A stretch of 64,000 nucleotides of DNA, from contig NZ_JAQZAL010000027.1 of NCBI RefSeq assembly GCF_028737205.1, positions 1 to 64,000 on the forward strand, read 5' to 3'. Source of the stretch: Actinomycetospora lutea. Lineage in GTDB: Bacteria; Actinomycetota; Actinomycetes; Mycobacteriales; Pseudonocardiaceae. This document shows, piece after piece, positions 18,353-27,384 of this stretch. Position 1 is the first letter of the stretch. Each line of letters opens with the position of its first letter. Both the position numbers and the translations under genes were made by a program. A model generated the notes under the pieces. It was not told the DNA's origin. It saw only the letters and a list, made by a program, of their open reading frames with translations, and made no database searches.

Positions 18353-20029
18353 ATGTTGACCGACGCCGTGGACCGGCAACCCGGCCGTGACGACCTGGGG
18401 AGCGAGGTAGCCCCGCGACGTCGCCTCCGGCGGTTGACCCTCCCCGGGTGCTGGGGCGCGTTGCTGCTGGGCTGCCTCTCGTTCACCCCGTCCCTGCTCC
18501 CGCGGGGCAGCGTCGTCCAGGGGCTGGTCTGGGGCATCACGGCGGTCATCGGTTACGGCCTCGGTGTGCTCGTCGCCGCGATCTGGCGGGGACTCGCCGA
18601 CCGCGAGGCGCGCGAGCCCCACCCGAGGTCGTGGAAGGTCTTCGCCGCGACCGCGGTGCCTGTCCTCGCCGGTGCCGTGGTGCTCGGCCAGGTCTGGCAG
18701 TCCGAGATCCGTCGGCTCGTCGGCGCCGAGCCGGTCGACCTCGGGCTCCTGGTGGCGATGCCGTTCGTCGCGGCACTCGTCTTCACAGTCCTGCTGCTGA
18801 TCTGCCGTGGCGTGCGCTGGGTGTACCGCCGACTCGCCGGTCTGCTCGCCCACTGGATCGGTCGCCGTGCGGCGACCACCCTCGGGTGGCTGCTGGCTGC
18901 GGGGATGACCTACCTGATCGTGACCGGCCTCCTGCTCGACGGTCTGGTCACCGCGGCGAACAGCGCGTTCTCGGTGCACAACACCACGACCGCCGAGGGT
19001 GTGACGGCCCCGTCGAGCGGGCTGCGCTCCGGCGGGTCGGGATCGCTGGTGCCCTGGGAGACGCTGGGCCGTGAGGGGCGGAACTTCGCCGCGCTCGGCC
19101 CCACCCCGGACGAGATCGCTCGCGTCGGCGGGCTCCCGGCCGTCGCTCCGGTGCGTGCCTACGCCGGGCTCGACTCGGCTCCGGACGCCGAGGCACGCGC
19201 CGCCCTCGCGGTCCGGGATCTGGAGCGGGCCGGCGGGCTGGCACGACGCCATCTCCTCGTCGTCGTCACGACGGGCAGTGGGTGGGTCGACCCCGCGCTG
19301 GTCGATTCGTTCGAGTACCTCACCCACGGCGACTCGGCCACGATCGCGCTGCAGTACTCATACCTGCCGTCGTGGATGTCCTACCTGGTCGACCAGTCCA
19401 AGGCGCGCGAGGCCGGTCGAGCTCTCGTCGACGCGGTCTACGGCGTGTGGTCGTCGATGCCGCCCGAGGCGCGGCCCCGCCTGTTCTTCGCGGGGGAGAG
19501 CCTCGGTTCGTTCGGCGCCGAGGCCGGCTTCAGCGGCGAGTACGACATGGCCAATCGCGCCGACGGCGTGCTGTTCGCGGGCCCGCCGAACTTCAACCCG
19601 CTGTTCCGGGAGTTCACCGACCACCGCGATCCGGGCAGCCTCGAGGTGCAGCCGGTCTACCGCCAGGGGCGGATCGTGCGCTTCGCCGGCGACCCCGGTG
19701 CACCGATCCCGCCGGTCGACCGACCGTGGCCCGACCGGGTGCTGTACATGATGAACCCGTCGGATCCGATCGTCTGGTGGAGCCCGCGCCTCGCCCTGCA
19801 CGAACCGGACTGGATCGACGAACCCCCCGGAGCGGACGTCCTCGACGGCGTCGTTTGGATTCCGTTCGTGACCTTCTGGCAGGTCACCGCCGACCTGCCC
19901 TTCGCCGTCGACGTCCCCGGCCACGGGCACAACTACGTCTCCCGCTACGTGGACGGCTGGACGGCGGTGCTGCCGCCGACCGGCTACGAGCCCGAACAGC
20001 TCGCCACTCTCCGTGCGGTGATCCGGTAG
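18353..20029 (+). CDS. Membrane alpha/beta hydrolase of the Abhydrolase_9 family
   Basis: A 558-aa protein. The N-terminal ~210 residues hold about four to five hydrophobic helices (family domain Abhydrolase_9_N). The C-terminal catalytic domain begins near the RVYAGLDS-like segment (here RAYAGLDSAPD) and contains the nucleophile elbow GESLGSFGAE, a GWVDPA segment and the late His motif PGHGHNY. The active site is expected to face outside the membrane. Homologues are common in actinobacteria with no settled substrate; lipid or ester hydrolysis is a guess. Confidence 0.86.
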   Translation: MLTDAVDRQPGRDDLGSEVAPRRRLRRLTLPGCWGALLLGCLSFTPSLLPRGSVVQGLVWGITAVIGYGLGVLVAAIWRGLADREAREPHPRSWKVFAATAVPVLAGAVVLGQVWQSEIRRLVGAEPVDLGLLVAMPFVAALVFTVLLLICRGVRWVYRRLAGLLAHWIGRRAATTLGWLLAAGMTYLIVTGLLLDGLVTAANSAFSVHNTTTAEGVTAPSSGLRSGGSGSLVPWETLGREGRNFAALGPTPDEIARVGGLPAVAPVRAYAGLDSAPDAEARAALAVRDLERAGGLARRHLLVVVTTGSGWVDPALVDSFEYLTHGDSATIALQYSYLPSWMSYLVDQSKAREAGRALVDAVYGVWSSMPPEARPRLFFAGESLGSFGAEAGFSGEYDMANRADGVLFAGPPNFNPLFREFTDHRDPGSLEVQPVYRQGRIVRFAGDPGAPIPPVDRPWPDRVLYMMNPSDPIVWWSPRLALHEPDWIDEPPGADVLDGVVWIPFVTFWQVTADLPFAVDVPGHGHNYVSRYVDGWTAVLPPTGYEPEQLATLRAVIR

Positions 20030-20152
20030 GACGTGCCGTTGCGTCGACGGCGACGACGAGCGGCCCGATTCATCCACCGCGAACGAGGGCCGACGCGCCC
20101 ACCGCGGGTCGAGGGTGACGTCGTGCAGAGGTGCTCGTGAGAGGAGCCGACC

Positions 20153-20594
20153 ATGATGGAGCACGCGGACGTCGACGCGATCGATCGGCGTGCCGGAAAC
20201 AGCTCGGTAGGGGGAACGGTCCACGAGGAGAGGTGGGTACGTCTCGGGGCCCTGCTGATGGTGATCGTCGGCGCGTTCTCCGTCATCCGAAGGCCTGCTG
20301 GCGCTGTTCGTCCCGGCGACCTATCGATCGGTGGACGGCACGGTGATGTCGATCGACTTCACCGTGTGGGGCTCGGTGCACCTCGTCGTCGGTGCCGCGG
20401 TCCTGCTCCCCGGGGTCGTTCTGCTGCGCCACGACCCGCCGGGCTGGGCGCGGTTCAACGGGATGCTCGTCGTCGGGCTCTGCATCATCGTCCAGCTGGT
20501 GTGGCTACCGGCGCAGCCCATCTGGTCGATCCTCATGGTCGTCCTGGGCGTGGTCGTTCTCAGGGCACTCGTCCTGACGTGGGACGACGAGTGA
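20153..20594 (+). pseudogene. DUF7144-family membrane protein gene with a frameshift
   Basis: The first frame (ATG at 20153 after GAGAGGAG) encodes a hydrophilic head and WVRLGALLMVIVGAFSVI. One extra C at 20287/20288 then shifts the frame. Omitting it gives a smooth continuation EGLLALFVPATYRS, SIDFTVWGSVHLVVGAA and two more helices to the stop at 20594, the normal four-helix layout of this family of about 140 residues. It is either a recently broken gene or a sequencing error at that C. Confidence 0.8.
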
Positions 20595-20610
20595 GCGGGC
20601 CCGGGCTGAC

Positions 20611-22368
20611 TTATCGCCGCGTCACGTCCGACCCGATGTCGCCGTCCGGCGGGGTCGTGTGGGCATGGCCGGCGTGGGACCTCGGTCGGGCGCCGGGGAC
20701 GGCCTCGATGCGCAGCGTGAAGTAGTCGCCGTAGCGACTGGTGCCGTCGTCCACGGCCTGCTCGACGAGCCGGCTGCCCTTGTCCTCGAGCTGCACCTGC
20801 GGGTCGCGGCGCAGGTCGCGGGCGAGGGCGACGCAGAGGAACACCATGATCACGACGAAGGGTGCCGCGACGAGGATGGTGAGGCTCTCGAGACCCTTGA
20901 GTGCGTCCTCGCCGCCCACCAGCAGCATGACGACCGCGACGGCGCCCATCATCGTGCCCCAGAAGATGACGACCCACCGGGCCGGCTCGTCGGTGCCGTG
21001 CTGGGACAGCGTGCCGGTGACGATGGAGGCGGCGTCCGCCCCCGACACGAAGAAGATCGCCACGAGGACCATGACCAGCAGGCCGGTGAAGGTGGCTGCC
21101 GGGTACTGCGCGAGAACCGCGAACAGCTGCTGCTCGGTGCCGGCCGCGGCCGGGTCGAGCCCGGTCTTCTGCTGGTAGATCGCCGAGCCGCCGAAGATGG
21201 CGAACCACAGAAGGCTCACCACGCTCGGCACCAGGATCACGCCGCCGACGAACTGCCGGATCGTGCGGCCGCGGCTGATCTTCGCCAGGAACATCCCCAC
21301 GAACGGTGTCCAGGAGATCCACCACGCCCAGTAGAAGATCGTCCAGCTGCCGAGCCAGTCGAGCATCGCCTGGCCGCCGGTCGCCTCCGAGCGGCCCGCC
21401 ATCTCGAAGAAGTCGGTGAAGTAGGCGGACAGCCCGGTCTGCAGGAGATCGAGGATGAGCACCGTCGGACCGAGGACGAACACGAACAGCGCGAGCAGGC
21501 CGGCGAGCACCATGTTGATGTTCGACAGCCACTGGATGCCCCGGGCGATCCCCGAGACCGCCGACAGGACGAAGGCGGCGGTGAGCACGATGATCATGGG
21601 AACGAGGACCGCGTTCCCGACGGTCCCCACGAGCCCGGTGGCCTCGAGCCCCCCGCCGATCTGCAGGGCGCCGAGTCCGAGCGAGGCCGCGGACCCGAAC
21701 ACGGTCGCGAAGATGGCGATGATGTCGATGAGCTTGCCGAGCCACCCGTCCGCGAGCCGTTGCCCGATGAGCGGCACGAAGGCCGAGCTGATGAGCTGTC
21801 GGCGGCCCCGGCGGAAGGTCGAGTACGCGATGGCGAGGCCCACCACGGCGTAGATGGCCCATGGGTGCAGCGTCCAGTGGAACAGCGAGGTCGCCATCGC
21901 CGTGCGCAGCGCCTCGACCTCGTCACCCGGGGGCACCGATCCCGGCGGGGGCTGGGTGTAGAAGGCGAGCGGCTCGGCGACGCCGTAGAACATCAGCCCG
22001 ATGCCCATGCCGGCGCTGAACATCATCGCCACCCAGGACGAGGTGCGGAACGCCGGGCGCTCGTCGTCCCCGCCGAGGCGGATGCGGCCGTAGCGGCTGA
22101 ACGCCAACCACAGCGCGAAGACCACGAAACCGAGCGCGGCGAGGCTGAATCCCCAGCCCCCGGCCCGGATGAGCCCGTCGAGCAGCGTGCCGGTGACCGA
22201 GGCGAGCGACGTCGAGTCGACGACACCCCAGCCGACGAACAGCAGCGCCAGCGCGCCGGCGACGCCGAAGACCACCCAGTCCGGACGGACACGTGGTGCG
22301 GCGGCGGGGTCGACGGGGGAGCGAGGAGGACCGGGGGACCCCGCACCGTCGCCGTTCGTCGCAGCCAT
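20611..22368 (-). CDS. BCCT-family osmolyte (betaine/choline-type) transporter
   Basis: A 585-aa secondary transporter with 12 predicted helices. Signature features: the glycine-rich helix GMGIGLMFYGVAEP, and the Trp-rich segment WTIFYWAWWISWTPFVGMF followed by the amphipathic ISRGRTIRQF. BCCT carriers import glycine betaine, choline, ectoine or carnitine using Na+ or H+ symport. The Met in the GMGIG motif fits the Na+-coupled betaine type, but substrate is not certain. The ATG at 22368 has GGAGA upstream. It has a charged N-terminal head and a His-rich C-terminal tail, where osmosensing often resides in this family. Confidence 0.9.
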   Translation of the reverse strand: MAATNGDGAGSPGPPRSPVDPAAAPRVRPDWVVFGVAGALALLFVGWGVVDSTSLASVTGTLLDGLIRAGGWGFSLAALGFVVFALWLAFSRYGRIRLGGDDERPAFRTSSWVAMMFSAGMGIGLMFYGVAEPLAFYTQPPPGSVPPGDEVEALRTAMATSLFHWTLHPWAIYAVVGLAIAYSTFRRGRRQLISSAFVPLIGQRLADGWLGKLIDIIAIFATVFGSAASLGLGALQIGGGLEATGLVGTVGNAVLVPMIIVLTAAFVLSAVSGIARGIQWLSNINMVLAGLLALFVFVLGPTVLILDLLQTGLSAYFTDFFEMAGRSEATGGQAMLDWLGSWTIFYWAWWISWTPFVGMFLAKISRGRTIRQFVGGVILVPSVVSLLWFAIFGGSAIYQQKTGLDPAAAGTEQQLFAVLAQYPAATFTGLLVMVLVAIFFVSGADAASIVTGTLSQHGTDEPARWVVIFWGTMMGAVAVVMLLVGGEDALKGLESLTILVAAPFVVIMVFLCVALARDLRRDPQVQLEDKGSRLVEQAVDDGTSRYGDYFTLRIEAVPGARPRSHAGHAHTTPPDGDIGSDVTRR

Positions 22369-22566
22369 GGCGATCTCCGTCCCGCTCGTGTCCGGACCGG
22401 ACCCACGATCGACCTCCCGACTAGGACAGACCTCCTCCACCAGGGGTGATCCGCGGAGTCGCGCCCGCGCCCGTGTGCCGCCTCGGACCACCCGGCCCGG
22501 GTGAGGCCGTGGCGAGGACGGAGTCCGACCATCGACGCGGACGGGGTCCCGGGGTGGGGGGTCACG

Positions 22567-24165
22567 ATGGCCGAGGCCGTCAGCGAGGAGCGCGTCGCGG
22601 CGCACGGGCACGATCGGCTGCTCGCGCTGCTCCTGGCCATGGCGATGTTCGTGCTGGTGGTCGACACGTCGCTGATGAACGTCTCGATCGCCGCGGTGGT
22701 GCGCGACCTCGGGACGACCGTCAGCGGCGTGCAGTCCGCGATCGCCCTGGAGGCCCTGGTGTCCGCGGCGTTCATCATCATCGGGGGCAAGGTCGGTGAC
22801 CTGATCGGCCGTCGCCGTGCGTACGTCCTCGGCCTCCTCGCTTACGCCGCCGGCGCGCTGGCGATGACCCTCGCGCAGGGCCTGACCGCTGTCGTCGTGA
22901 TGTGGGCGATCATCGGCGGTCTCGGCGCCGCGTTGCTGCTGCCCGCCATGCAGTCGTTGATCCACGGCAACTTCGAGGGTGCGGCGCGCAAGCGGGTCTA
23001 CGCCCTCGTCGGTGCGGCGGCGGCGATCGCGGCTGCGGTCGGCCCCCTCCTGGGAGGGTTCATCACGACCGTCCTGACCTGGCGGCTCGGGTTCGCGTTC
23101 GAGGTCCTCGTCATCGCCGGGGTGCTCAGTGGCATCCGGCTCGTGCGGGACGCGCCCTACACCGGGCCGCGGCGGGTGGACCTCGTCGGCTCCGTGCTGT
23201 CGGTGCTCGGCATGGGCGGGATCGTGCTCGGCATCCTGGTCTGGCAGGAGGGTGGCGAGGCCGTCGGCGTGCTGCTGCTGGTCGGTGTGGCCGCGCTCGG
23301 GCTCCTCGCCGGGTGGCTCGTGCGGCGGCGTCGGCGCGGTCAGCCTGCGCTGCTCGATGCCGGGCTGTTCGCGTCGCCGTGGTTCCGGCTCGGCATCAGC
23401 GAGCAGATGCTCCAGCAGATCGCGCTGGGCGGCACGATGATCGCCCTGCCGATCTATCTGCAGATGGTCCTCGAGTACAGCGCGCTGCTCGCCGGGCTGT
23501 CGCTCGCACCGCTCTCGCTCACCATGTTCGTGGTCGCCCTGGCCGCGGGGCGACGCACCGGGCGCCGGCGCCCGGCCACCGTCGTCCGGGTCGGGTTCCT
23601 GCTGCTGGTGGCCGGCAACGTCGCGCTCATCGCGCTCGTTCCGCGCGCTGATTTTGGCTGGGCGCTCCTGCTCCCGCTGGCGGTGGTCGGCGCCGGGTTC
23701 GGGCTGCTCGTGTCCCAGCTCAACGCCTACACCCTCGGTCCGATCTCCGAGGAACGGGCGAGCGAGGCAGCGGGTGTGAACTCCGCGGCCGGGTCCTTCG
23801 GGCTGTCACTCGGACTCGCCCTCGCCGGGGCGGTGATGCTCGCGGTCCTCGCGACGACCTTCACCACGGAGACGCGCGCGAGCACCGTGCTCGACCCCGT
23901 GGACCAGGATCGTGTGGCCGCGGTGCTGGAGCACGACGCGCAGGTGATGAGCAACACCGGGCTCACCGAGCTCCTCGCCGACGAGCCCGCCGCGGCCCGC
24001 GACGAGGTGGTGCGCATCAACACCGAGGCCCGGCCGCCCGCACTGCAGGCCGCGCTGCTCGTGCCCTTGATCGCGGGCTCCCTCGGTGTCCTGCTGACGT
24101 TCGGGATGATGCGCCTGCGCGACCCCGAGCAGAGCGGGGCGAGCGACACGGTCCTCGGCGGCTGA
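22567..24165 (+). CDS. MFS transporter, DHA2 (14-helix, EmrB/QacA-type) family
   Basis: A 532-aa major facilitator with 14 predicted helices. Motif A between helices 2 and 3 is GGKVGDLIGRRRAYVLGLL, and helix 1 carries the FVLVVDTSLMNVSIAAV motif typical of DHA2 drug/H+ antiporters. A substrate cannot be stated. ATG at 22567 starts just before a short polar head. It is divergent from the BCCT gene. Confidence 0.87.
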   Translation: MAEAVSEERVAAHGHDRLLALLLAMAMFVLVVDTSLMNVSIAAVVRDLGTTVSGVQSAIALEALVSAAFIIIGGKVGDLIGRRRAYVLGLLAYAAGALAMTLAQGLTAVVVMWAIIGGLGAALLLPAMQSLIHGNFEGAARKRVYALVGAAAAIAAAVGPLLGGFITTVLTWRLGFAFEVLVIAGVLSGIRLVRDAPYTGPRRVDLVGSVLSVLGMGGIVLGILVWQEGGEAVGVLLLVGVAALGLLAGWLVRRRRRGQPALLDAGLFASPWFRLGISEQMLQQIALGGTMIALPIYLQMVLEYSALLAGLSLAPLSLTMFVVALAAGRRTGRRRPATVVRVGFLLLVAGNVALIALVPRADFGWALLLPLAVVGAGFGLLVSQLNAYTLGPISEERASEAAGVNSAAGSFGLSLGLALAGAVMLAVLATTFTTETRASTVLDPVDQDRVAAVLEHDAQVMSNTGLTELLADEPAAARDEVVRINTEARPPALQAALLVPLIAGSLGVLLTFGMMRLRDPEQSGASDTVLGG

Positions 24166-24168
24166 CCG

Positions 24169-24741
24169 TCAGTCTGCCGGCTGCTCGTGCGTCGGCACGA
24201 CCACCAGCGGAGCGGCCGCGCGCAGGAGACCGAGCTCGATCAGGCGGTCGAGACGCCGGACGGTGAACGGGTGCGATCGGGGCAGCTGGGCCAGACCGAC
24301 CCAGAAGCCGCGCAGGAGCCGGCCCTGCTCCAGCAGCTGGGCCACGTCGACGTCCCTCTCCGTGTGCCGTCCGGACGTGAGCAGGACGAGCCCGGCGGCG
24401 CCGTCCGGGGACGTCGCGGCGCCGTGGCGGTCGCAGGAGTACTCCCGCAGCCGCGACAGGGTGGCACCGAGGATCGGGATGCGTGACGAGTAGGCGACGG
24501 CGATCTGGTACCAGAGCGAGACGTGGTGCAGCCGGATGTGCCCGAGCTCGTGACCGAGGGCGAAGCGCAGGCCGTCGCGGTTGTGCGCGTACAGGTTGGC
24601 GAAGAGCTCACTGTTCAGCACGACGTAGTCGCGACCCGCCGCCTGCGCGGCGAACGCGTTCAGCTCTCCGTTGCCGTTTGCCACGAAGATGTCGAGGCGC
24701 CTCGACAGCCGCAGGGCGGAGCCACCTTCCTCGAATGACGC
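24169..24741 (-). pseudogene. M48-type zinc metallopeptidase, apparently 5'-truncated
   Basis: The frame encodes the peptidase core: GELNAFAAQAAGRDYVVLNSEL, the zinc site HELGH in ALGHELGHIRLHH, and a REYSCDRHGA motif supplying the third zinc ligand region. What is missing is the N-terminal portion and membrane helices normally preceding this core in M48 proteins. Upstream of about 24741 the frame loses similarity and overlaps the divergent gene at 24774. No ATG with a ribosome site is found; a GTG within IFVANGNG is possible. I therefore treat it as truncated, though a minimal peptidase cannot be excluded. Confidence 0.6.
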
Positions 24742-24773
24742 GGTCGGTCGTGGGCGGTCGCATCGTCGGCGCC

Positions 24774-25034
24774 ATGACCGCGACCCGTTACGAGCTCCGC
24801 ATCCTCGGACGCCTGTCCCCCGAGGTGCGCGCGGACTTCGCGGGGTTCGACGTGAGCGAGGCGCCGGTCGAGACCGTCCTGCTCGGCGACGTCGTCGACC
24901 GGGCGCAGGTCCAGGGCGTCCTGGCCCGGCTGCACGCCTTCGGCCTGGAGGTCCTCGAGCTGCGCTCCGTGCCCGAGCTGCCCGAGGAGGCGCTCCTCGG
25001 GCAGGCACCGGACGGGTCGGAGCCGGCCTCCTGA
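24774..25034 (+). CDS. Small hypothetical protein
   Basis: An 86-aa protein starting MTATRYELRILGRLSPEVRA. Predicted beta-alpha pattern with the segment ETVLLGDVVDRAQVQGVLARLHAFGLEV resembles a family of short actinobacterial proteins that often neighbour stress genes. No catalytic motif is seen. Its start lies in the region where the M48 frame fades out on the other strand. Confidence 0.65.
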   Translation: MTATRYELRILGRLSPEVRADFAGFDVSEAPVETVLLGDVVDRAQVQGVLARLHAFGLEVLELRSVPELPEEALLGQAPDGSEPAS

Positions 25035-25089
25035 GGCCACCCCGAGCGGACTGTGGCCCAGTCGCCTGTCCTCTCGCGAAAGGGCCCAG

Positions 25090-25108
25090 GTCATCCCCGC
25101 GGGGTGAC
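25090..25108. promoter_or_regulatory. GC-rich inverted repeat before the DUF1269 gene
   Basis: GTCATCCCCGCGGGGTGAC is an almost perfect inverted repeat (one bulged T) 68 nt upstream of the next start codon. It may be an operator or a weak hairpin ending the preceding transcript. Confidence 0.35.
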
Positions 25109-25175
25109 GCCCGGCCGGTGGCCCTCCTCCGATGCTGGTCGGGCCCGGTCCTCGAGTCGAAGGGACGTGCGTGAG

Positions 25176-25658
25176 ATGGCCACCTTGACCGTGTGGAAGT
25201 TCCCGACCGCCGGCGGTGCCGACAGTGCGGTGAGCACGCTGCAGTCGCTGGAGAAGCAGCAGTTGATCAAGGTGCACGACGCGGCGACGGTGTCGTGGGA
25301 GGACGGGGCCAAGAGGCCCGAGACGCGTCAGCTGCACAACCTCGTGGGCACCGGGGCCATGGGCGGCATGTTCTGGGGCATGCTGTTCGGCCTGATCTTC
25401 TTCGTGCCGCTGCTGGGTGCGGCGGTCGGTGCCGCGATGGGCGCACTGAGTGGGTCGCTGAGCGACGTGGGCATCGACGACGACTTCATCAAGCGCGTCC
25501 GTGACGAGGTCACGCCGGGCACGTCCGCCCTGTTCGCCATGACGTCCGACGCCGTGCTCGACAAGGTCCACGCATCGTTCGGCGGCCAGCAGGCAGAGCT
25601 CATCCAGACCAACCTCTCCGCCGAACAGGAGAAGGCCCTGCGCGAGGTCTCCGCCTGA
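25176..25658 (+). CDS. DUF1269-family membrane protein
   Basis: A 160-aa protein. An N-terminal soluble segment (MATLTVWKFPTAGGAD, then a helix ending with KVHDAATVSWEDG) is followed by a glycine/alanine-rich hairpin (GAMGGMFWGMLFGLIFFVPLLGAA, no more than one or two membrane passes) and a C-terminal soluble domain. This is the standard layout of DUF1269 proteins, which are common in actinobacterial stress clusters and of unknown function. The ATG at 25176 fits the family N terminus. Confidence 0.88.
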   Translation: MATLTVWKFPTAGGADSAVSTLQSLEKQQLIKVHDAATVSWEDGAKRPETRQLHNLVGTGAMGGMFWGMLFGLIFFVPLLGAAVGAAMGALSGSLSDVGIDDDFIKRVRDEVTPGTSALFAMTSDAVLDKVHASFGGQQAELIQTNLSAEQEKALREVSA

Positions 25659-25695
25659 CCGGCCCGTCCTGCACCGACAGGGGAAGGAGTACGCC

Positions 25696-25956
25696 ATGAC
25701 GACGCACGGGCCGGTCGCCGGCGGCCCGCCGACGACCGGACGCGGTTCGGGCACGAGCAGGAACGGATCCACGTCGCGCCGCGTCGTGGCGCTGGTGCTC
25801 CTGGCGGTCGCGGTGGTCTTCGTGCTGGAGAACCGCGACCCGACCGAGATCCGACTGTTGATCCCGGTCGTGCTCATGCCGCTGTGGGTGGCACTGACCA
25901 TCACCCTGGTCCTCGGGCTCGCCGCCGGATGGCTCGTCGCCCGCCGACGGCGCTGA
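25696..25956 (+). CDS. LapA (DUF1049)-domain small membrane protein
   Basis: An 86-aa protein with two helices flanking the conserved ENRDPTEIRLLIPVV segment of LapA-type proteins, then VARRRR at the end. In proteobacteria LapA takes part in envelope assembly; in actinobacteria the role is unknown. AAGGAG lies 8 nt before the ATG. Its last 56 bp overlap the 3' end of the convergent AI-2E gene. It lies 37 bp after the DUF1269 gene, a likely two-gene unit. Confidence 0.8.
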   Translation: MTTHGPVAGGPPTTGRGSGTSRNGSTSRRVVALVLLAVAVVFVLENRDPTEIRLLIPVVLMPLWVALTITLVLGLAAGWLVARRRR

Positions 25957-27115
25957 CCGTCGCCGCAGGACGTGCGGGCCGCCGCCGGCGGGCCGCGCGT
26001 CCTGCCGGGCGCACCTCGCTCCGCGGTGTCGTCGGTGAGCGACGCGCGGCCAGCGACCTCGCCAGGACGATCTTGACTGCGGCGGTGACGGGCAGGGCGA
26101 CGAGGGCGCCCAGCAGTCCTCCAAACGAGGCTCCGACCAGGACCGCGAGGAAGGCCGCGAGCGGACTCAGGTCGATGGTGCGGGAGAAGACCCTGGGCGC
26201 GATGAGGTAGTTCTCCACGGCCTGGTAGGCGCAGAAGAAGGCGAGCGTGACCACGGCGAGCCCCCAGCTCTGCGACAGGGCGACGACCGTGCCGATGAGG
26301 GAGGCGAAGAAGGCGCCGACCTGGGGCAGGGCGTCGAACAGCGCGACGACCAGGGCGAGCAGCGCGGGGTAGGGCACCCCGGCGATCAGGAAGAAGACGA
26401 ACGACGTCCCGCCCGCGATGAGGGAGACGAGGACCTGTCCCGACACGTAGCCGCCGACCCGGGCCAGCGCCTCGTCGAGCGTGTCCACCCGGTCGGGCGT
26501 GCCGAGCAGGCGCGCGAGACCGGCGTGGATGCGCGGCATCGCCAGCCCGAAGTACACGAACAGGACGAGTGTCGTGAGCGCCGCCGCGGCTCCACCGAGC
26601 AGCAGGCCCAGGGCGCTGAAGACGGCGGTCAGGGCCGAGGCCAGCAGCTGGCCGACCTGTTGGCTCACCTCGGAGACCGCAGCATGGGTGGCGGGGTCCG
26701 CCAGCGTCGCGCCGACGGCCGTCGACGAGCCCCCGAAGCGCGCGGCGAGCCGGTCGAGCACCTGCGGCGCTGCCTGTACGAGATCGCCGATCTGCCGGAG
26801 ACCGGGCACGACCAGCACCGCCACCAGCACCGCGCCCACGGCCACTGCGCTGAGGGCGATCAGCGTGACCGCCAGACCGCGGCGCGCTCCGTGGCGCGTC
26901 AGCCAGGCGACCCCGGGCTCGAAGCCCACGGCCAGGAAGAAGCCGGTGAACGCGAGCAGCAGCGCTTGGCGGGCGCGGTAGGCCACGAGGAGCACGATGA
27001 CGACGGCGATCACGACCAGGACGCCGACCAGGACCATTGCGGCCACACGGCTCAGCGGTGGCCCTCCCGGCGGGTGTCCGCGCGCAGCGACATCGTCACC
27101 GGGTGGTTCGCTCAT
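25901..27115 (-). CDS. AI-2E-family (TqsA/PerM-like) transporter
   Basis: A 404-aa protein with eight predicted helices and the AI-2E_transport pattern: an early RQALLLAFTGFFLAV helix, a long amphipathic region with PQVLDRLAAR, and the core PYPALLALVVALFDALPQVG followed by a VENYLIAPRVFSR motif. Members act as exporters of signals or ions; substrate unknown here. The ATG at 27115 has GGAGG at ideal spacing and gives the usual length. The last ~45 residues are Arg/Pro-rich and overlap the end of the lapA-like gene. Confidence 0.87.
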   Translation of the reverse strand: MSEPPGDDVAARGHPPGGPPLSRVAAMVLVGVLVVIAVVIVLLVAYRARQALLLAFTGFFLAVGFEPGVAWLTRHGARRGLAVTLIALSAVAVGAVLVAVLVVPGLRQIGDLVQAAPQVLDRLAARFGGSSTAVGATLADPATHAAVSEVSQQVGQLLASALTAVFSALGLLLGGAAAALTTLVLFVYFGLAMPRIHAGLARLLGTPDRVDTLDEALARVGGYVSGQVLVSLIAGGTSFVFFLIAGVPYPALLALVVALFDALPQVGAFFASLIGTVVALSQSWGLAVVTLAFFCAYQAVENYLIAPRVFSRTIDLSPLAAFLAVLVGASFGGLLGALVALPVTAAVKIVLARSLAARRSPTTPRSEVRPAGRAARRRRPARPAATVSAVGGRRAIRRRARGPG

Positions 27116-27384
27116 CGGCCTCCACCCGATCGTCAATGCCGCGGGCTCGCGGCTCTGGTGCTCGGTCACGTCGCCTGGGGGGTAGGCGGGGTCCTCATTG
27201 TCCGGGGGCGCAGCCCGCGCCGTCGTCATCCGACGTGGGTGAGGCCGGAACGTCATCGAGCAAAGTCCTCGGTCCGGCGCGACCCTTCCTCGGAGGCCGG
27301 CCATGTAGCACGAGATGAGAGCCACCCTGGTGAGTTCGGCCTACCAACATGGAGGCCACTGGCGATGCGGCGGCAGCTCAGCGA
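27116..27384. other. Intergenic region
   Basis: About 270 bp between two minus-strand genes. It should carry the AI-2E gene promoter. No recognisable element was seen. Confidence 0.3.
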
